From an uncultured Cytophagaceae bacterium (GTDB taxonomy: Bacteria; Bacteroidota; Bacteroidia; Cytophagales; Spirosomataceae), in contig CAILUB010000341.1 in NCBI GenBank assembly GCA_903837305.1, positions 1 to 6,903 of the forward strand: a DNA stretch of 6,903 nt, in the 5' to 3' direction. The notes under the pieces were generated by a model. That model saw nothing but the letters and a program-made list of their open reading frames with translations, was not told where the DNA came from and did not search any database. Every line of letters begins with the position of its first letter. Position 1 is the stretch's first letter. Positions 6,824 to 6,903 of the stretch are shown in pieces. A program made the position numbers and the translations under genes.

Positions 6824-6838
6824 TTAACGTTAAATTTG
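6824..6838 (+). promoter_or_regulatory. Candidate rpoZ -7 element overlapping a palindrome
   Basis: TAAATTTG at 6831-6838 matches the Bacteroidota -7 consensus TAnnTTTG exactly and would place transcription start about 14-17 bases before the rpoZ ATG. It overlaps a perfect 10-base palindrome, TTAACGTTAA, at 6824-6833, which extends imperfectly on both sides. No clear -33 TTG is seen at 17-23 bases upstream. The palindrome could be a regulator site or simply AT-rich chance. Confidence 0.5.
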
Positions 6839-6858
6839 CAATCTTAAATTATATAGAG

Positions 6859-6903
6859 ATGTCTAAGACACCAACAAATCCATCCATCATTACACGTGAT
6901 GTA
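6859..6903 (+). CDS. rpoZ: DNA-directed RNA polymerase omega subunit, N-terminal fragment (runs off right edge)
   Basis: Fifteen codons from the ATG at 6859 to the window end read MSKTPTNPSIITRDV. The NPSIITRD core is the start of Bacteroidota omega (RNA polymerase Rpb6-type) proteins, where it precedes a segment on Asp-Lys-Ile and the conserved helix that clamps the beta-prime C-terminus. Omega promotes assembly and stability of RNA polymerase. The position directly after bamD supports the call, because bamD-rpoZ is a recurring pair in this phylum, usually followed by coaBC. Only the first residues are visible, so the identification rests on this short match plus gene order. No Shine-Dalgarno sequence precedes the start. 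Confidence 0.8.
   Translation, partial: MSKTPTNPSIITRDV

Overview
The window looks like a core chromosomal segment of a Bacteroidota bacterium, probably a Cytophagales-type organism (the rank below phylum is inference). Four things support this. The bamD-rpoZ order at the right end is a common Bacteroidota arrangement. No start codon is preceded by a convincing Shine-Dalgarno sequence. Several gaps carry the Bacteroidota -7 promoter element TAnnTTTG. The protein sequences (tail-specific protease, omega subunit, AtpA N-terminus) read like Bacteroidota versions.

Layout from left to right. Positions 97 to 1 on the minus strand hold the first 32 codons of atpA (F1 ATP synthase alpha). A 240-base AT-rich gap separates it from a plus-strand cluster that is packed almost without spacing. 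The cluster runs: secreted FKBP-type peptidyl-prolyl isomerase (338-1087), prc-type tail-specific protease (1092-3197), inositol-monophosphatase-family enzyme (3197-3997), a 54-residue Cys-rich one-helix membrane protein resembling the FeoB-associated family (3999-4163), and a type IV ABC exporter half-transporter with fused ATPase (GTG start, 4150-5901). The junctions are +4, -1, +1 and -14 bases, so one polycistronic transcript with translational coupling is likely. An 18-base gap with a textbook -7 element then leads into bamD (5920-6810). After a 48-base gap with another -7 element, the first 15 codons of rpoZ run off the right edge.

Functionally, the FKBP isomerase and Prc protease would both act in the envelope on protein folding and turnover, and BamD serves outer-membrane protein assembly, so much of the window concerns envelope biogenesis. 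The phosphatase and the Cys-rich protein have no obvious link to this beyond co-transcription. The ABC exporter's substrate cannot be read from sequence.

I found no mobile element, CRISPR array, RNA gene or clear novel system. The points most worth a second look are the split of atpA from the rest of the ATP synthase genes, the near-leaderless bamD promoter, and the Cys-rich mini-protein overlapping the exporter gene away from any visible feoB.
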